Shown piece by piece: positions 17,643 through 26,717 of a DNA stretch of 64,000 nt; the stretch's first letter is position 1; the number at the start of each line of letters is the position of its first letter. The stretch lies in NCBI GenBank assembly GCA_012959525.1, contig DUDB01000036.1, positions 38,850-102,849 on the forward strand, given 5' to 3'. A program made the position numbers and the translations under genes. The notes beneath the pieces are model-generated. The model was not told the origin of the DNA. It worked only from the letters and a program-made list of their open reading frames with translations, and did not search any database. The stretch comes from Planctomycetota bacterium (GTDB taxonomy: Bacteria > Planctomycetota > UBA1135 > GCA-002686595).

Positions 17643-18917
17643 GTGACGGACTCCGATTCCACCGGGGAGGAAGTGTCCGAAGGCGCACCCACCCGAATGT
17701 CCTTCCCGGCGCGCGTCTACCTCACGGGCGCTGCCCTGACGGGTGCGGCTCACACCGTGGTCTACATCCTGCTGGTGCGCTACCTGGATGCCATTGGGCT
17801 CTCGAGCTCAGAGATCGGCTGGATCCAATCCGCTGACGCCTGGGGCAAGGTGGCCGTGGCGCTGCCCGCCGCCGCGATCCTGGCCCGCCGACCGGCACGC
17901 GGAGTCTTCGTCCTGTCGGCGGCGGTAGGTGGCCTCGCTTATGCGGTTCTGCCTTGGGTCGGGAGGGATTTGCGCCTCTTGTACGCCATCAATCTCGTGG
18001 CCGGTTTTGCGCTGACCCTGCAGTACGTTGCGATCGCTCCCTTCCTGTTTCGGCACAGCACCTCGCGGGACAGGGCGCGGCTCTTCGGATTGGCCGAGGC
18101 TCTCCCCACGCTCGCGGCCGTCGCCGCTGCTGTCGTGGCGGGGCGTTTGGTGACTCACTGGGAGGGACCCCTCGGCAGCGAAGCCGCTGCCACGGGCCGA
18201 GTGATCTTGGGGGGAGGACTGCTGAGCATGTGCGCGGCCGTGGTTTTCGCGCGCATTCCCATGGAGCGACCTGCCGTGGCAAAGAGCAGAGGGTTGTGGC
18301 CCGTGTTCCTTGAGAACCGCGGCGTGTTGGCACGCTTTGCCATGCCCCAGTTCCTGATCGCCTGCGGTTCGGGGCTCTGCATTCCGTTCCTGCCCCTGTA
18401 CTTCAAGGACCGTTTCGAAATGGGGGCCGGTGACTGGGGCAACCTGTTCGCCTCGGGCCAGGTCCTCTTCGCCGCCGGCTTCATGCTGACGCCGCTTGTG
18501 ATCAGGCGCCTGGGCTACGTGCGCGGCATCGTCTCCATTGAGCTCGCCTCCATCCCGTTCTTCTTGTTGCTGGCCTTTACGTGGAGTCTGCCTTGGGCGA
18601 TTGTGGCCTTCCTCGTCCGCGGTGCACTGATGAATTCGGCCTACCCGATCCTGAAAAACCTGATGATGCAGGCGACCCCGCCCGGGGCTCGGGAGATGCA
18701 GACGGGTATGAACGCGGCCCTGTGGGGCGTGGGATGGGTCGTCGGGCCCCTAACGGCGGGACACATCCTGGAGGCCACAGGGGGGGACTACACGGTCCTG
18801 ATGGTGGCCACCGTCGTGCTCTACGTGGCGGCAGCGGTCCTGTCGAGCCTGCTACTCACTCCGGTGGAGCGCCGCCTGGCCCAAGCCAAGCTCCAAGAAT
18901 CAGCATCCGAGGCGTAA
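17643..18917 (+). CDS. MFS transporter
   Basis: A 424-residue protein with about 12 hydrophobic segments in two six-helix halves separated by a charged loop (about 200-215), typical of the major facilitator superfamily. GWIQSADAWGKV in the first half and the RRLGYVRG loop match the layout of nucleoside/sugar-type or PucC/LacY-like MFS proteins, but the substrate cannot be read from sequence. GTG 17643 follows the previous stop directly. A later in-frame ATG (17697, MSFPARVYL) sits just before the first helix and is an alternative start. Confidence 0.8.
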   Translation: MTDSDSTGEEVSEGAPTRMSFPARVYLTGAALTGAAHTVVYILLVRYLDAIGLSSSEIGWIQSADAWGKVAVALPAAAILARRPARGVFVLSAAVGGLAYAVLPWVGRDLRLLYAINLVAGFALTLQYVAIAPFLFRHSTSRDRARLFGLAEALPTLAAVAAAVVAGRLVTHWEGPLGSEAAATGRVILGGGLLSMCAAVVFARIPMERPAVAKSRGLWPVFLENRGVLARFAMPQFLIACGSGLCIPFLPLYFKDRFEMGAGDWGNLFASGQVLFAAGFMLTPLVIRRLGYVRGIVSIELASIPFFLLLAFTWSLPWAIVAFLVRGALMNSAYPILKNLMMQATPPGAREMQTGMNAALWGVGWVVGPLTAGHILEATGGDYTVLMVATVVLYVAAAVLSSLLLTPVERRLAQAKLQESASEA

Positions 18918-18969
18918 CCGCAGCCCGAGTTTGCGCATCGAATGAGGGCATCTGCGCTACATTGCTCCC

Positions 18970-21009
18970 GTGCCGCAACCCTCCCGATCCTTCTCCCCCC
19001 AAGCCCCGGCGTCTTCGGCCTCGGCGGCCCTAGCCGACCTGCCGGGCGTCGGGCCTGCGCGCTGTAAGGCTCTGGCCAAGTTGGGGGTTGCTACACAGAG
19101 GGACCTGCTCTTTCTCCTGCCGGCGGGCGTACACCACTGGGTCGAGCCCTGTTCGCTTGAGGAGGCCGTGACGCAGACCTCGGGCCCCGTGCGGGTGCGG
19201 GGTGTATTGGAGGAGGTACGGCTGACCCGCTTCGGGGGCCGTCGCTCTGCCGTCCGCGCAGAGCTCGTCCATGGATCCCAGCGCCTGAAGGTTGTCTGGT
19301 TCAACCAGCCGTGGGTGCGCGAGCGAATCCCATCCGGGGAGGAGATCGAGCTGGCGGGGGAGATGGCTGCGGGCCGGAGCGGGCCGGTACTCTCCAACCC
19401 GCGCATGGGCCGGGACGATAAACCACTTCCAGAACCAGGATCCGTGGAACCCCTGTACCCGGCGGGGGATGGCATGAGTGGTGAGTGGGTGGGCGCGCTC
19501 TGCAGAGCCGTGGCCCAAAAGGGAACCTCCTACGTGAACGAGCCCCTCACCGAGGAGGTCCTCGTGGAGCACAACCTCCCGCCCTTGCCGATCGCCCTGC
19601 TGCACCTGCACTGTCCACCGGATGCGGGATCATTCAAAGACGCGCGTCGACGCGTCTACCTCGAGTCCCTGCTCGCCGTTCAAGCCCGCCTACAACTGGG
19701 GCGCACGGGACGCCAGGCCGGAGGCGCGTGCCGTGCGGAGTTGTCTTTCGAGCAGAAGAAGGAGATCACCCGACGCTTTCCCTTCCAGTTCACGCCTGGC
19801 CAGAAGGAGGTCCTGGGTGAATTGTGTGACGACCTCGCCAAGCCCACGCCCATGCGGCGTCTGCTCCAGGGCGACGTGGGCTCAGGCAAGACGGCCATGG
19901 CCTTGTACGCGGCCATGGCCGTCATCGAGGCCAACGGTCAGGCGGCGTTGATGGCGCCCACGGAGATCTTGGCGGAACAGCACTACTACGGCTCCCGTGC
20001 GATTCTGGCGGAGGTGGGCATCGAGTCAGCTCTGCTGACAGGCTCATTGCCTCCCGGCGAGCGGCGCTATCTCCTGCAGCGCCTGGAGCGGGGGGAGATT
20101 CAGGTGCTGTTCGGCACCCACGCGTTGTTCTCGGAAAAAGTGCACTACGCACGCCTGGCGCTGGTCGTGATCGACGAGCAGCACCGCTTCGGGGTGGATC
20201 AACGGGCGGCCCTGGCAGAGAAGGGGGTGGACGCGCATCTCCTGCTCATGACGGCCACGCCGATCCCGCGCACCCTGGCCATGACCGTTTACGGGGACTT
20301 GGACGTCTCCACCTTGAAGGGGATGCCTCCGGGGCGTGGGAGCTTGACGACGCACTGGCTGCGGGGCCCGGAGCGGCGAGGGCTGTCGAAGAAACTGCTG
20401 CCGCGTCTGGAGCGAGGCGAGCAGGTGTTCTGGGTCTGCCCGCGGATCTCGGGTGAGGCGGGCGGGCGAACCGCCGCCGCTGAGCGCAGATACGAGCAGG
20501 CACTTGCCTCGGACCTCTCCCGCTTCGGCGTCGAGCTGGCCCACGGCCGGGTCCCTGCCGAAGAGCGCAGCTACCGACTCGATCGGTTCCGGCGCGGTGA
20601 GGTGGGGCTGCTCGTGGCGACAACGGTCATTGAGGTTGGGGTCGATGTCCCCGGCGCAACCGTCATGGTGATCGAGAACGCCGAACGGTTGGGCCTCGCA
20701 CAGTTGCATCAATTGCGCGGGCGCGTGGGGCGGGGTCCCGGAGATTCGGTCTGCTACCTGCTCGGAGACAAGAAGGCTGAGAAGCGCTTGCGATTGCTTG
20801 AGAATAGTCGGGATGGATTCGAGCTGGCCGAGGCCGACATGGAAGCGAGAGGCATGGGGGACCTGGCCGGTGTGAGGCAGTCGGGCGTGAATCTTGAAGG
20901 TGTGGGAGAGGATGACGTGGGGTTGCTGATCACGGCTCGCGAGCTGATCCGAAAGGTCGAGGGATTGGGTCAGATGTACGTCGCCCACAAGGGGCGGGTC
21001 ACACCGTGA
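18970..21009 (+). CDS. recG: ATP-dependent DNA helicase RecG
   Basis: A 679-residue superfamily 2 helicase that remodels stalled forks and Holliday junctions. An N-terminal HhH-like LPGVGPARCKAL and OB-fold wedge region (to about 200) precedes the motor. Motor motifs: Walker A QGDVGSGKTAMAL (about 298-310), motif II VVIDEQHRFGV (about 400), motif III TATPIPRTL, motif VI QLRGRVGRG, and a C-terminal DLxGxRQSG motif. The length is normal. The GTG start at 18970 lacks a ribosome site but has TACATT ending 6 nt upstream, suggesting a leaderless transcript. Confidence 0.95.
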   Translation: MPQPSRSFSPQAPASSASAALADLPGVGPARCKALAKLGVATQRDLLFLLPAGVHHWVEPCSLEEAVTQTSGPVRVRGVLEEVRLTRFGGRRSAVRAELVHGSQRLKVVWFNQPWVRERIPSGEEIELAGEMAAGRSGPVLSNPRMGRDDKPLPEPGSVEPLYPAGDGMSGEWVGALCRAVAQKGTSYVNEPLTEEVLVEHNLPPLPIALLHLHCPPDAGSFKDARRRVYLESLLAVQARLQLGRTGRQAGGACRAELSFEQKKEITRRFPFQFTPGQKEVLGELCDDLAKPTPMRRLLQGDVGSGKTAMALYAAMAVIEANGQAALMAPTEILAEQHYYGSRAILAEVGIESALLTGSLPPGERRYLLQRLERGEIQVLFGTHALFSEKVHYARLALVVIDEQHRFGVDQRAALAEKGVDAHLLLMTATPIPRTLAMTVYGDLDVSTLKGMPPGRGSLTTHWLRGPERRGLSKKLLPRLERGEQVFWVCPRISGEAGGRTAAAERRYEQALASDLSRFGVELAHGRVPAEERSYRLDRFRRGEVGLLVATTVIEVGVDVPGATVMVIENAERLGLAQLHQLRGRVGRGPGDSVCYLLGDKKAEKRLRLLENSRDGFELAEADMEARGMGDLAGVRQSGVNLEGVGEDDVGLLITARELIRKVEGLGQMYVAHKGRVTP

Positions 21010-21210
21010 GCATGTCGGCAGCGGGTTGATCCTGCGCGGGGGGGCTCGCCCATCTTGGTGTCGTGCGGAGAGGGGTCGGAACCACTATCCGGTCGATGGG
21101 AGGCTCTCCCGGTGCCAGTTGCGGCCATTTCACGGCCTCGCGATCTCATCCTCTCCCACTCTTCCCGTATCCTCTGAGGTTGCCCAAGGGTAAGTCCACC
21201 GCAAGCCACC

Positions 21211-24200
21211 ATGTTCAAACATCAACGCCACACGGGCCGGCTGTTCAGCTCGGCTCTTCTGCTGCTCTCCCTGCTCTGCTCAGAGGCCCATGCTCAGGTC
21301 GATCTTCCCCGTGGGAAGGACCTGCCCAAGGTTTCCGGGAGAGCCGGCAAGGGCAAGTCCCGCACGGCGGGTCCGCACCTGGTCTGCACCGTCTGCGGAG
21401 AGCCCAATCGCACGACGAGACTCGACCCGCTTGCTCGGGATGGTTTTCAGCAGGCGCAGTGCGAGGTCTGCCACCGGGTCATGCTCCATCGGCAGATGAA
21501 GGGCGGGCCTGGGGACGGTTTGGATCTCCCCCTGTCAGGGCAGCCGGAGGACGCCGGTGGCCCAGTGCCCAACGTCAACCCCGGGGGCACGGAGATCCCC
21601 GTGAAGGGGGACACTCTTTCCGCCCTCACCAGTCCGGGCATGGCGCGGGCTGCGGCTGATGTCCTCTCCCGGCTTGACCGGATCAAGCGCACCGACGATC
21701 CCCAGGCCCTGCAGGCGGTCGAAACCCTTCTCTCTCTTGGGGAACCCGGCTTGGAAGCGGCTCGCCTGGCGCTTGCCAGCGACTGGCCGGCCCGCACGAT
21801 GACCGGCCTACGGGTGCTACTCCGGGGAGGTCGTGCCCTAGACGCCGAGTTGGTCGTGCGACGCTTGCGGACGCGCATGCCCGGACGAATGGGGGGGAAG
21901 GTCCTTGAGGAATTCCTGGCCTTCGATCCGGTACACGCCACACCTGCCTTGCTCTGTGAGTTGCTAGAGCATCCACAGAGCCCCGTGCGCACCGTGGCTC
22001 ACCGGTCCTTGGCGGATTCGCCAGTCCCTCCCCCACTCGCTGGCCTCACTTTGATCCTGCACTCGCGCAATGGGGATGCTCGGTTCAAGGCGACGGGTCT
22101 CCTCAGTTCAATCCCGGGCAGCGAGGCAACGGACCTGCTTCTCAATCTGATCGATGACCCGTATCCGCGGGTTGCCCGTCGATCCGTTGAAGCCCTGGCC
22201 CTACGCGAGGATCCGGTCATCACGGACGCACTGCTGGCTCTGGCCTTCGGGGATCGATGGGTCTTACGCCCTGGTGCCTGTGCCTTGTTGGCCATAGTGG
22301 AGCGCGAGGACACTCGCCTGGAGACCATTCTGGGGGATGCCCACGCCCCCGCTCTCTTGCGGGGATTGGAATCCACGGACGAGTTCGTGGCCGGTGCCTG
22401 TGCAACGGCGTTAGCGGGCATCGGGTTTCGCAGCAACTCCCCCGAGACCAGTGTGTGGCTGGAGAAGTCCGTGCCAGCGCGCCTTGTGCGTGTTGTTTCC
22501 GGGTTCACCTATTTTGATGACTACGAGTCACTGAGTGAGCCCGCTCTGCGTCGGCTGAAGCAGATCTCTGGGCTTTCGCACGGTTCTGATGGACCGGCCT
22601 GGGCCGCTTGGTGGATCGCCGATGAGAACACCTTCCGTGCGTGCCGTGCCGTGATCCCCGTGCGCGAAGACTCCCACGGAATGCTACAGGTCGTTATTGA
22701 AGACCGGCCGGAGGGCAAGGGCTTCACTCTGATCGGTCCGGACCTGGCCTCGGGCGACGTCGTGGCCCGGGATGGCGAGGCCTTCTTCCTCTCCACAGGG
22801 CAGGCACGCGACCTCTTGGACCTTCTGGTTGCCGAAGGGGCTCTCGGTGCCGGGCGTCTGCCCGGCGCGCGTGGGGGACAAGCCGAGCTAGCGCGCAGTG
22901 TGGAGCTCAGGCTGGATGGTCGCACAAAGTTCTTCGTCCTGGGTCCCGGCATCGAGGAGCCGTGGTTCGACCGGATCATGCTCTTCGCCGAGTCCCTGCG
23001 CACCCGGAGCATGTGGCAGCGCTACCCTCATCCTGAGTTGCACGCTTCACGACTTGCCCTGTGGCGGGCCGACGGCACCTGGTGGGGGATGGACCGCAGC
23101 GACGCCGAACGGCAGGCACGCCTGGGCCAGCTGATCATGGCGCGTCTGGCCGCCTTGAGCCCCTCCCAGCGTGATGACGACCTCGTGGCCTTGGAGGACC
23201 TGTACTCTGCAGGAGGGGGTGATGCCTCCCACTTCATTTCCCTCACCTCAATGTTGGGCGAGGAGCTCTACTTCACAGGCCGGGCCCTACGTCTGGCCTC
23301 CCTGGCACATCGAGCCGCGCTCGTGCCAGCGGGTGCCGGGGTGGAAGCGCCGTCCATCGATCGCCTCATCGGTGTACTGCACGACAATTTCGGAGTCGAT
23401 TCCATGTTGGCTATCAGTGATGTTGTCTCATCAGCTGGGCATGGAGCGGCTCACGCAGCAGCACGCGACCCGCGCTCCTTGATACGCGCAGTGGCAGCTT
23501 TCGTTCTGGCCGAGCGCATGGAGGCGGGGGACGAGGCACAGCTGTTGCTCCTCCTCGATGACGATGCCATTGACGTGCAGGTGGCGGCCATCCAAGCCTG
23601 CGGAGCCCAATCCCTGCCCTCGGCCCGCGAGCAGGTCTTTCTGGCGGCGTCAGCAGGCAGCCCGGATTTGCGTGTTCCCGCCCTCTTTGCCGCAGGACAG
23701 ATAGGCGGCAAGGGCGCGCGTGACATTCTGATCACGGCCTTGACCGGAGAAGATCGACGCCTGCATCAGTCCGCGGCTGAGGGCATCGCTGCACTCAGGG
23801 ACCCCAAGGCCATTCCGATCATGCTTTCCCTTCTGAGGCACGGTGAGCGTAAGGGTGCCTTCCCCACCCTGCGCCAGGGACTGTTGGACCTGGGCGAGGA
23901 AGCATGGGATCAACTATTCAGTGCGCTGCGCTCTCCCTCGCCAGTGCTACGCCGTGAAGCGGCCCTGATCTTGGCGCGTCAAACCGTGCCGGAGGCTGCT
24001 CCTGCCCTCATGCGTGCCCTGGCGGAGGACCCCGCCGACGTACCCGTAGCCCGGGAATTGTGCGTCTTGACCTGCGTCGACCAGCGTGCGAATGCCGATC
24101 CGGCAGAGGCCTGGTTTCGCTGGTGGGATGACGTGATTCACGATGATCCCCGTGCGTGGCTGCGCGCAGCGGGCGAGGTGCGTCGCTTGAATGCTCCACC

Positions 24201-24408
24201 CTCCGAAGCTTTTGCCGGGAGGGGTACTCGCGCCGCCGTGGTCTTCTTGGTGGAGATCATGGGTGAGGGAGCGGATTGGCTCGTGGAGCGCGCACGGCGC
24301 GAACTCGAGCGCATGGGGGGTGAGTCCATCGGCCCACCTCCGCCGTTGGGCTCCGAGCGTGATGCGTGGTTACTCACTCTCCTGGAGAATTTCTTCGCTG
24401 ATCGCTGA
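21211..24408 (+). CDS. Large secreted HEAT-repeat protein with zinc ribbon
   Basis: A 1065-residue exported protein; signal peptide 1-29 (cut after AHA). A zinc-ribbon-like C59-x2-C62 ... C84-x2-C87 follows the signal. From about 140 there are HEAT repeats (for example SVEALALREDPVITDALLALAF), a middle non-repeat region (about 420-720) and a second HEAT block (about 750-970, IQACGAQSLPSAREQVFLAA). It ends in a small helical tail. No catalytic motif is seen; a scaffold or binding role is most likely. A zinc ribbon on an exported protein is unusual. The stop codon lies inside a 7-nt tandem repeat. The 200 nt upstream hold no obvious promoter. Confidence 0.75.
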   Translation: MFKHQRHTGRLFSSALLLLSLLCSEAHAQVDLPRGKDLPKVSGRAGKGKSRTAGPHLVCTVCGEPNRTTRLDPLARDGFQQAQCEVCHRVMLHRQMKGGPGDGLDLPLSGQPEDAGGPVPNVNPGGTEIPVKGDTLSALTSPGMARAAADVLSRLDRIKRTDDPQALQAVETLLSLGEPGLEAARLALASDWPARTMTGLRVLLRGGRALDAELVVRRLRTRMPGRMGGKVLEEFLAFDPVHATPALLCELLEHPQSPVRTVAHRSLADSPVPPPLAGLTLILHSRNGDARFKATGLLSSIPGSEATDLLLNLIDDPYPRVARRSVEALALREDPVITDALLALAFGDRWVLRPGACALLAIVEREDTRLETILGDAHAPALLRGLESTDEFVAGACATALAGIGFRSNSPETSVWLEKSVPARLVRVVSGFTYFDDYESLSEPALRRLKQISGLSHGSDGPAWAAWWIADENTFRACRAVIPVREDSHGMLQVVIEDRPEGKGFTLIGPDLASGDVVARDGEAFFLSTGQARDLLDLLVAEGALGAGRLPGARGGQAELARSVELRLDGRTKFFVLGPGIEEPWFDRIMLFAESLRTRSMWQRYPHPELHASRLALWRADGTWWGMDRSDAERQARLGQLIMARLAALSPSQRDDDLVALEDLYSAGGGDASHFISLTSMLGEELYFTGRALRLASLAHRAALVPAGAGVEAPSIDRLIGVLHDNFGVDSMLAISDVVSSAGHGAAHAAARDPRSLIRAVAAFVLAERMEAGDEAQLLLLLDDDAIDVQVAAIQACGAQSLPSAREQVFLAASAGSPDLRVPALFAAGQIGGKGARDILITALTGEDRRLHQSAAEGIAALRDPKAIPIMLSLLRHGERKGAFPTLRQGLLDLGEEAWDQLFSALRSPSPVLRREAALILARQTVPEAAPALMRALAEDPADVPVARELCVLTCVDQRANADPAEAWFRWWDDVIHDDPRAWLRAAGEVRRLNAPPSEAFAGRGTRAAVVFLVEIMGEGADWLVERARRELERMGGESIGPPPPLGSERDAWLLTLLENFFADR

Positions 24409-24416
24409 TCGCTGAT
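24396..24416 (+). repeat. three perfect tandem copies of CGCTGAT
   Basis: CGCTGAT occurs at 24396-24402, 24403-24409 and 24410-24416. The second copy supplies the TGA stop of the HEAT-repeat gene. The unit is 7 nt, so slippage that removes two copies would extend the reading frame. Confidence 0.9.
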
Positions 24417-24480
24417 CCTGCTTTCTGCCTCCCACTATTCCCTGCGGAGAGAGATCATCCCCAAGCCGCTGCGCACCGTC

Positions 24481-25089
24481 TTGCTCCTGCTCTTGTTGCT
24501 GGGAGTTGTAGGGTTCTCGATCTATGGGTGGGGACCTGCTCGCGCCTTGGGTGTCAGCGTGCGCGATTACTTGGGAGTGCGATTGGTAGAAGGTCACGCT
24601 CAGCTTCTGTGCCAGGCCGCGGAAGAGTCGGGCGTGGATGTGGCCCTGTTGGGGGGGATTATGTACATGGAGAGTCGCGGCCGCCCAGGGCAGCGATCCC
24701 CGGCGGGTGCTCTGGGGCTGATGCAGTTGGTGCCGGCCGCCGCCGAGGATGCCGCGCGGCGCCTGGGATTGCCTGAGCCAAGCGAGGAGCAACTGCTGGG
24801 AGACGACGAGCTCAACGTGCGGCTGGGGGCTGCGCATCTTGCCTGGCTGCTCGAGCATCGTGGCCCGTGGAATTTGGAGCAGGTGCTCGTGTCCTATAAT
24901 GCGGGCCGCTCGCGCTTGATGGGGTGGATTGAGGAAGCAGGTGGGTATGCGCCTTGGCGTGCGGAGCAGGAGCGGGCCTGGGGATCGGGCGAGCCCACCT
25001 CGGGTGCCCTGCTCTACGCCAAGGGCGTACTGGAGGCCTCCCGCACGCTTGGGGCGCGTGGCCAGCTCGTTCCGGCAGCGGGCGGCTGA
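24481..25089 (+). CDS. Lytic transglycosylase (SLT domain), membrane-anchored
   Basis: About 202 residues from TTG 24481. The SLT-type fold is clear: GGIMYMESRGRPGQRSPAGA with catalytic Glu64, GLMQLVP, LNVRLGAAHL and VSYNAGRSR. It would cleave the MurNAc-GlcNAc bond of peptidoglycan. The start is doubtful. TTG 24481 falls inside the hydrophobic core, and the natural positive n-region (IIPKPLRT) lies upstream in the same open frame, preceded by GGAGAGAG but with only ATC codons (24454, 24457) or CTG 24469 as possible starts. The protein is probably a little longer at the N-terminus. It sits 72 nt after the HEAT gene. Confidence 0.85.
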   Translation: MLLLLLLGVVGFSIYGWGPARALGVSVRDYLGVRLVEGHAQLLCQAAEESGVDVALLGGIMYMESRGRPGQRSPAGALGLMQLVPAAAEDAARRLGLPEPSEEQLLGDDELNVRLGAAHLAWLLEHRGPWNLEQVLVSYNAGRSRLMGWIEEAGGYAPWRAEQERAWGSGEPTSGALLYAKGVLEASRTLGARGQLVPAAGG

Positions 25090-25221
25090 CCTCTCCGATC
25101 GTGATCTGGGCTCCTGGGGGGCGGTAGGAGGAAGCGCCGCGCGTGCCTACAATCTGCGCCCGCAGAATCGCTGCCAGGCCTCGCTCAGGCCAACCGCCCC
25201 CTAGTTTCCATCTCAAGATCC

Positions 25222-26616
25222 ATGAGCCCTTCATCGCCCCAGAATCCCGCCATGGCTTCCATGAACACCGACGGCATTCTCTTGGAAGAGACCGCAGTCC
25301 AGGCCAACCCGGGAGTGGACAGCCTGGCGGAGTACATCACCTCCAAGCTGCCGGAGGGCTCGTGGCTGCTCAAGGAACCTCTGCTTGTGGAGAACTGGCA
25401 GTGGTTTGGTCTGCTGGCGCTGATTGCCGTCGCTGTGATCGCGGAACGGGTTGTGGCCTTCGTTTTGCGGCGCATGGTGCGCGGCTCGGCTCGTTCCGAG
25501 CGCGTGGATATCGACGAACGCCAGCTGACTCGTTTCGTGCGGCCCTTCGGCGTGATGATCACCTGGTGGCTGTTCCTGGTCATGCTGCCCATGCTGGAGC
25601 TGGAGAACGCCGCCCTCAGCCGGGGCCTGGATCTCATTGGCGGCGTGCTCATCTCCGTGGCTGGGGTGCTGGCGGCCTGGCGTCTCGTGGACGTCGTGTG
25701 CGACTTCCTGAAGAACAAGGCGCAGCGCACCCACAACACCTTTGACGACATGCTTGTGCCACTCCTCCGGCGCACGCTCAAGATCTTCGTTGTGGTGATT
25801 GGCCTGGCCTACTTCTCGTCCAAGGTGACGGAGGATTTCTACAAGGTGATCGCTGGGATCTCCATCGGGGGCGCTGTCCTGGCCTTCGCCTTCAAAGACA
25901 GCCTGGAGAACGTCTTTGGTACATTCACCGTCCTACTCGACAAGCCTTTCCAGCTTGGGGATTGGATCACCGTCGGGGAGGTGGACGGATCCGTGGAGAG
26001 CGTTGGGTTCCGCTCGACCCGGGTGCGTACCTTCTACAACTCGCTGATCACTGTGCCCAACCGGCACTTCATCAGTGCAAAGGTCGACAATTGGGGGGCC
26101 CGTTCCTATCGGCGCATCAAGACCACCTTGGGTGTGACCTACTCCACTCCGCCCGAGACCATCGAGGCCTTCTGCGAGGGCATTCGTGAGCTCATCCGCG
26201 TCCACCCGTACACGCGCAAGGACTATTTCCACGTCTACCTCAACGGGTTCGGCCCATCGAGCCTAGACATCATGCTGTACTGCTTCGTCGAGACACCCGA
26301 CTGGTCCATGGAGTTGCGCGAGAAGCACCGACTCTTCGCGGACATCCTGCGCCTTGCCGATCGACTGGGAGTGGAGTTCGCCTTTCCGACTCAGAGCCTC
26401 CACGTGGTGCCCGAGGACGCCGCTTTTGCGGGCGAGCGGCCTGCTAGCGACCAGGCCGGTGCTGACATCGGGCGCCGGGCCGGTCGATCCGTAGCCGAAG
26501 AGACACTCAGTGTTTACGGCGGAAGGAAGCCGGGTCGGGTTACCTTTAACGACCCCTCCACGCCCCCCTCGGTTGGCCAAGAGGGTGCGGCGGCGGGAGA
26601 CGGGGATATGGCCTAG
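25222..26616 (+). CDS. MscS-family mechanosensitive ion channel
   Basis: 464 residues. Helices at about 50-72, 110-130, 135-155 and 185-205 lead into the pore-lining segment AGISIGGAVLAFAFKDSLEN (about 213-232). The beta-domain follows with FQLGDWITVGEVDGSVES and VPNRHFISAKVDNW, then the alpha/beta domain and a polar C-terminal extension (about 400-464). The channel opens on membrane tension to release solutes. It precedes the moxR/bat operon by 101 nt, in which a strong hairpin lies. Confidence 0.92.
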   Translation: MSPSSPQNPAMASMNTDGILLEETAVQANPGVDSLAEYITSKLPEGSWLLKEPLLVENWQWFGLLALIAVAVIAERVVAFVLRRMVRGSARSERVDIDERQLTRFVRPFGVMITWWLFLVMLPMLELENAALSRGLDLIGGVLISVAGVLAAWRLVDVVCDFLKNKAQRTHNTFDDMLVPLLRRTLKIFVVVIGLAYFSSKVTEDFYKVIAGISIGGAVLAFAFKDSLENVFGTFTVLLDKPFQLGDWITVGEVDGSVESVGFRSTRVRTFYNSLITVPNRHFISAKVDNWGARSYRRIKTTLGVTYSTPPETIEAFCEGIRELIRVHPYTRKDYFHVYLNGFGPSSLDIMLYCFVETPDWSMELREKHRLFADILRLADRLGVEFAFPTQSLHVVPEDAAFAGERPASDQAGADIGRRAGRSVAEETLSVYGGRKPGRVTFNDPSTPPSVGQEGAAAGDGDMA

Positions 26617-26668
26617 ACCCCGTTCAGGTTTCCCCCCGGAACTCTCCAACCCAACCCGATCTTCCCCG

Positions 26669-26688
26669 TACGCGGCGTGCGCCGCGTA
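26669..26688 (+). terminator. perfect 8-bp GC hairpin between mscS-like gene and moxR
   Basis: TACGCGGC (26669-26676) and GCCGCGTA (26681-26688) form an 8-bp stem with a GTGC tetraloop. It lies 52 nt after the channel stop and 29 nt before the moxR ATG. There is no T-run. It may separate the two transcripts or act in the moxR leader. Confidence 0.45.
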
Positions 26689-26717
26689 ACCAATCGTACC
26701 CCTCTCCCCAAGACTCC

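Noticed and set aside
24396..24416. CRISPR-like repeat
   Set aside because: Units are 7 nt, contiguous and without spacers.
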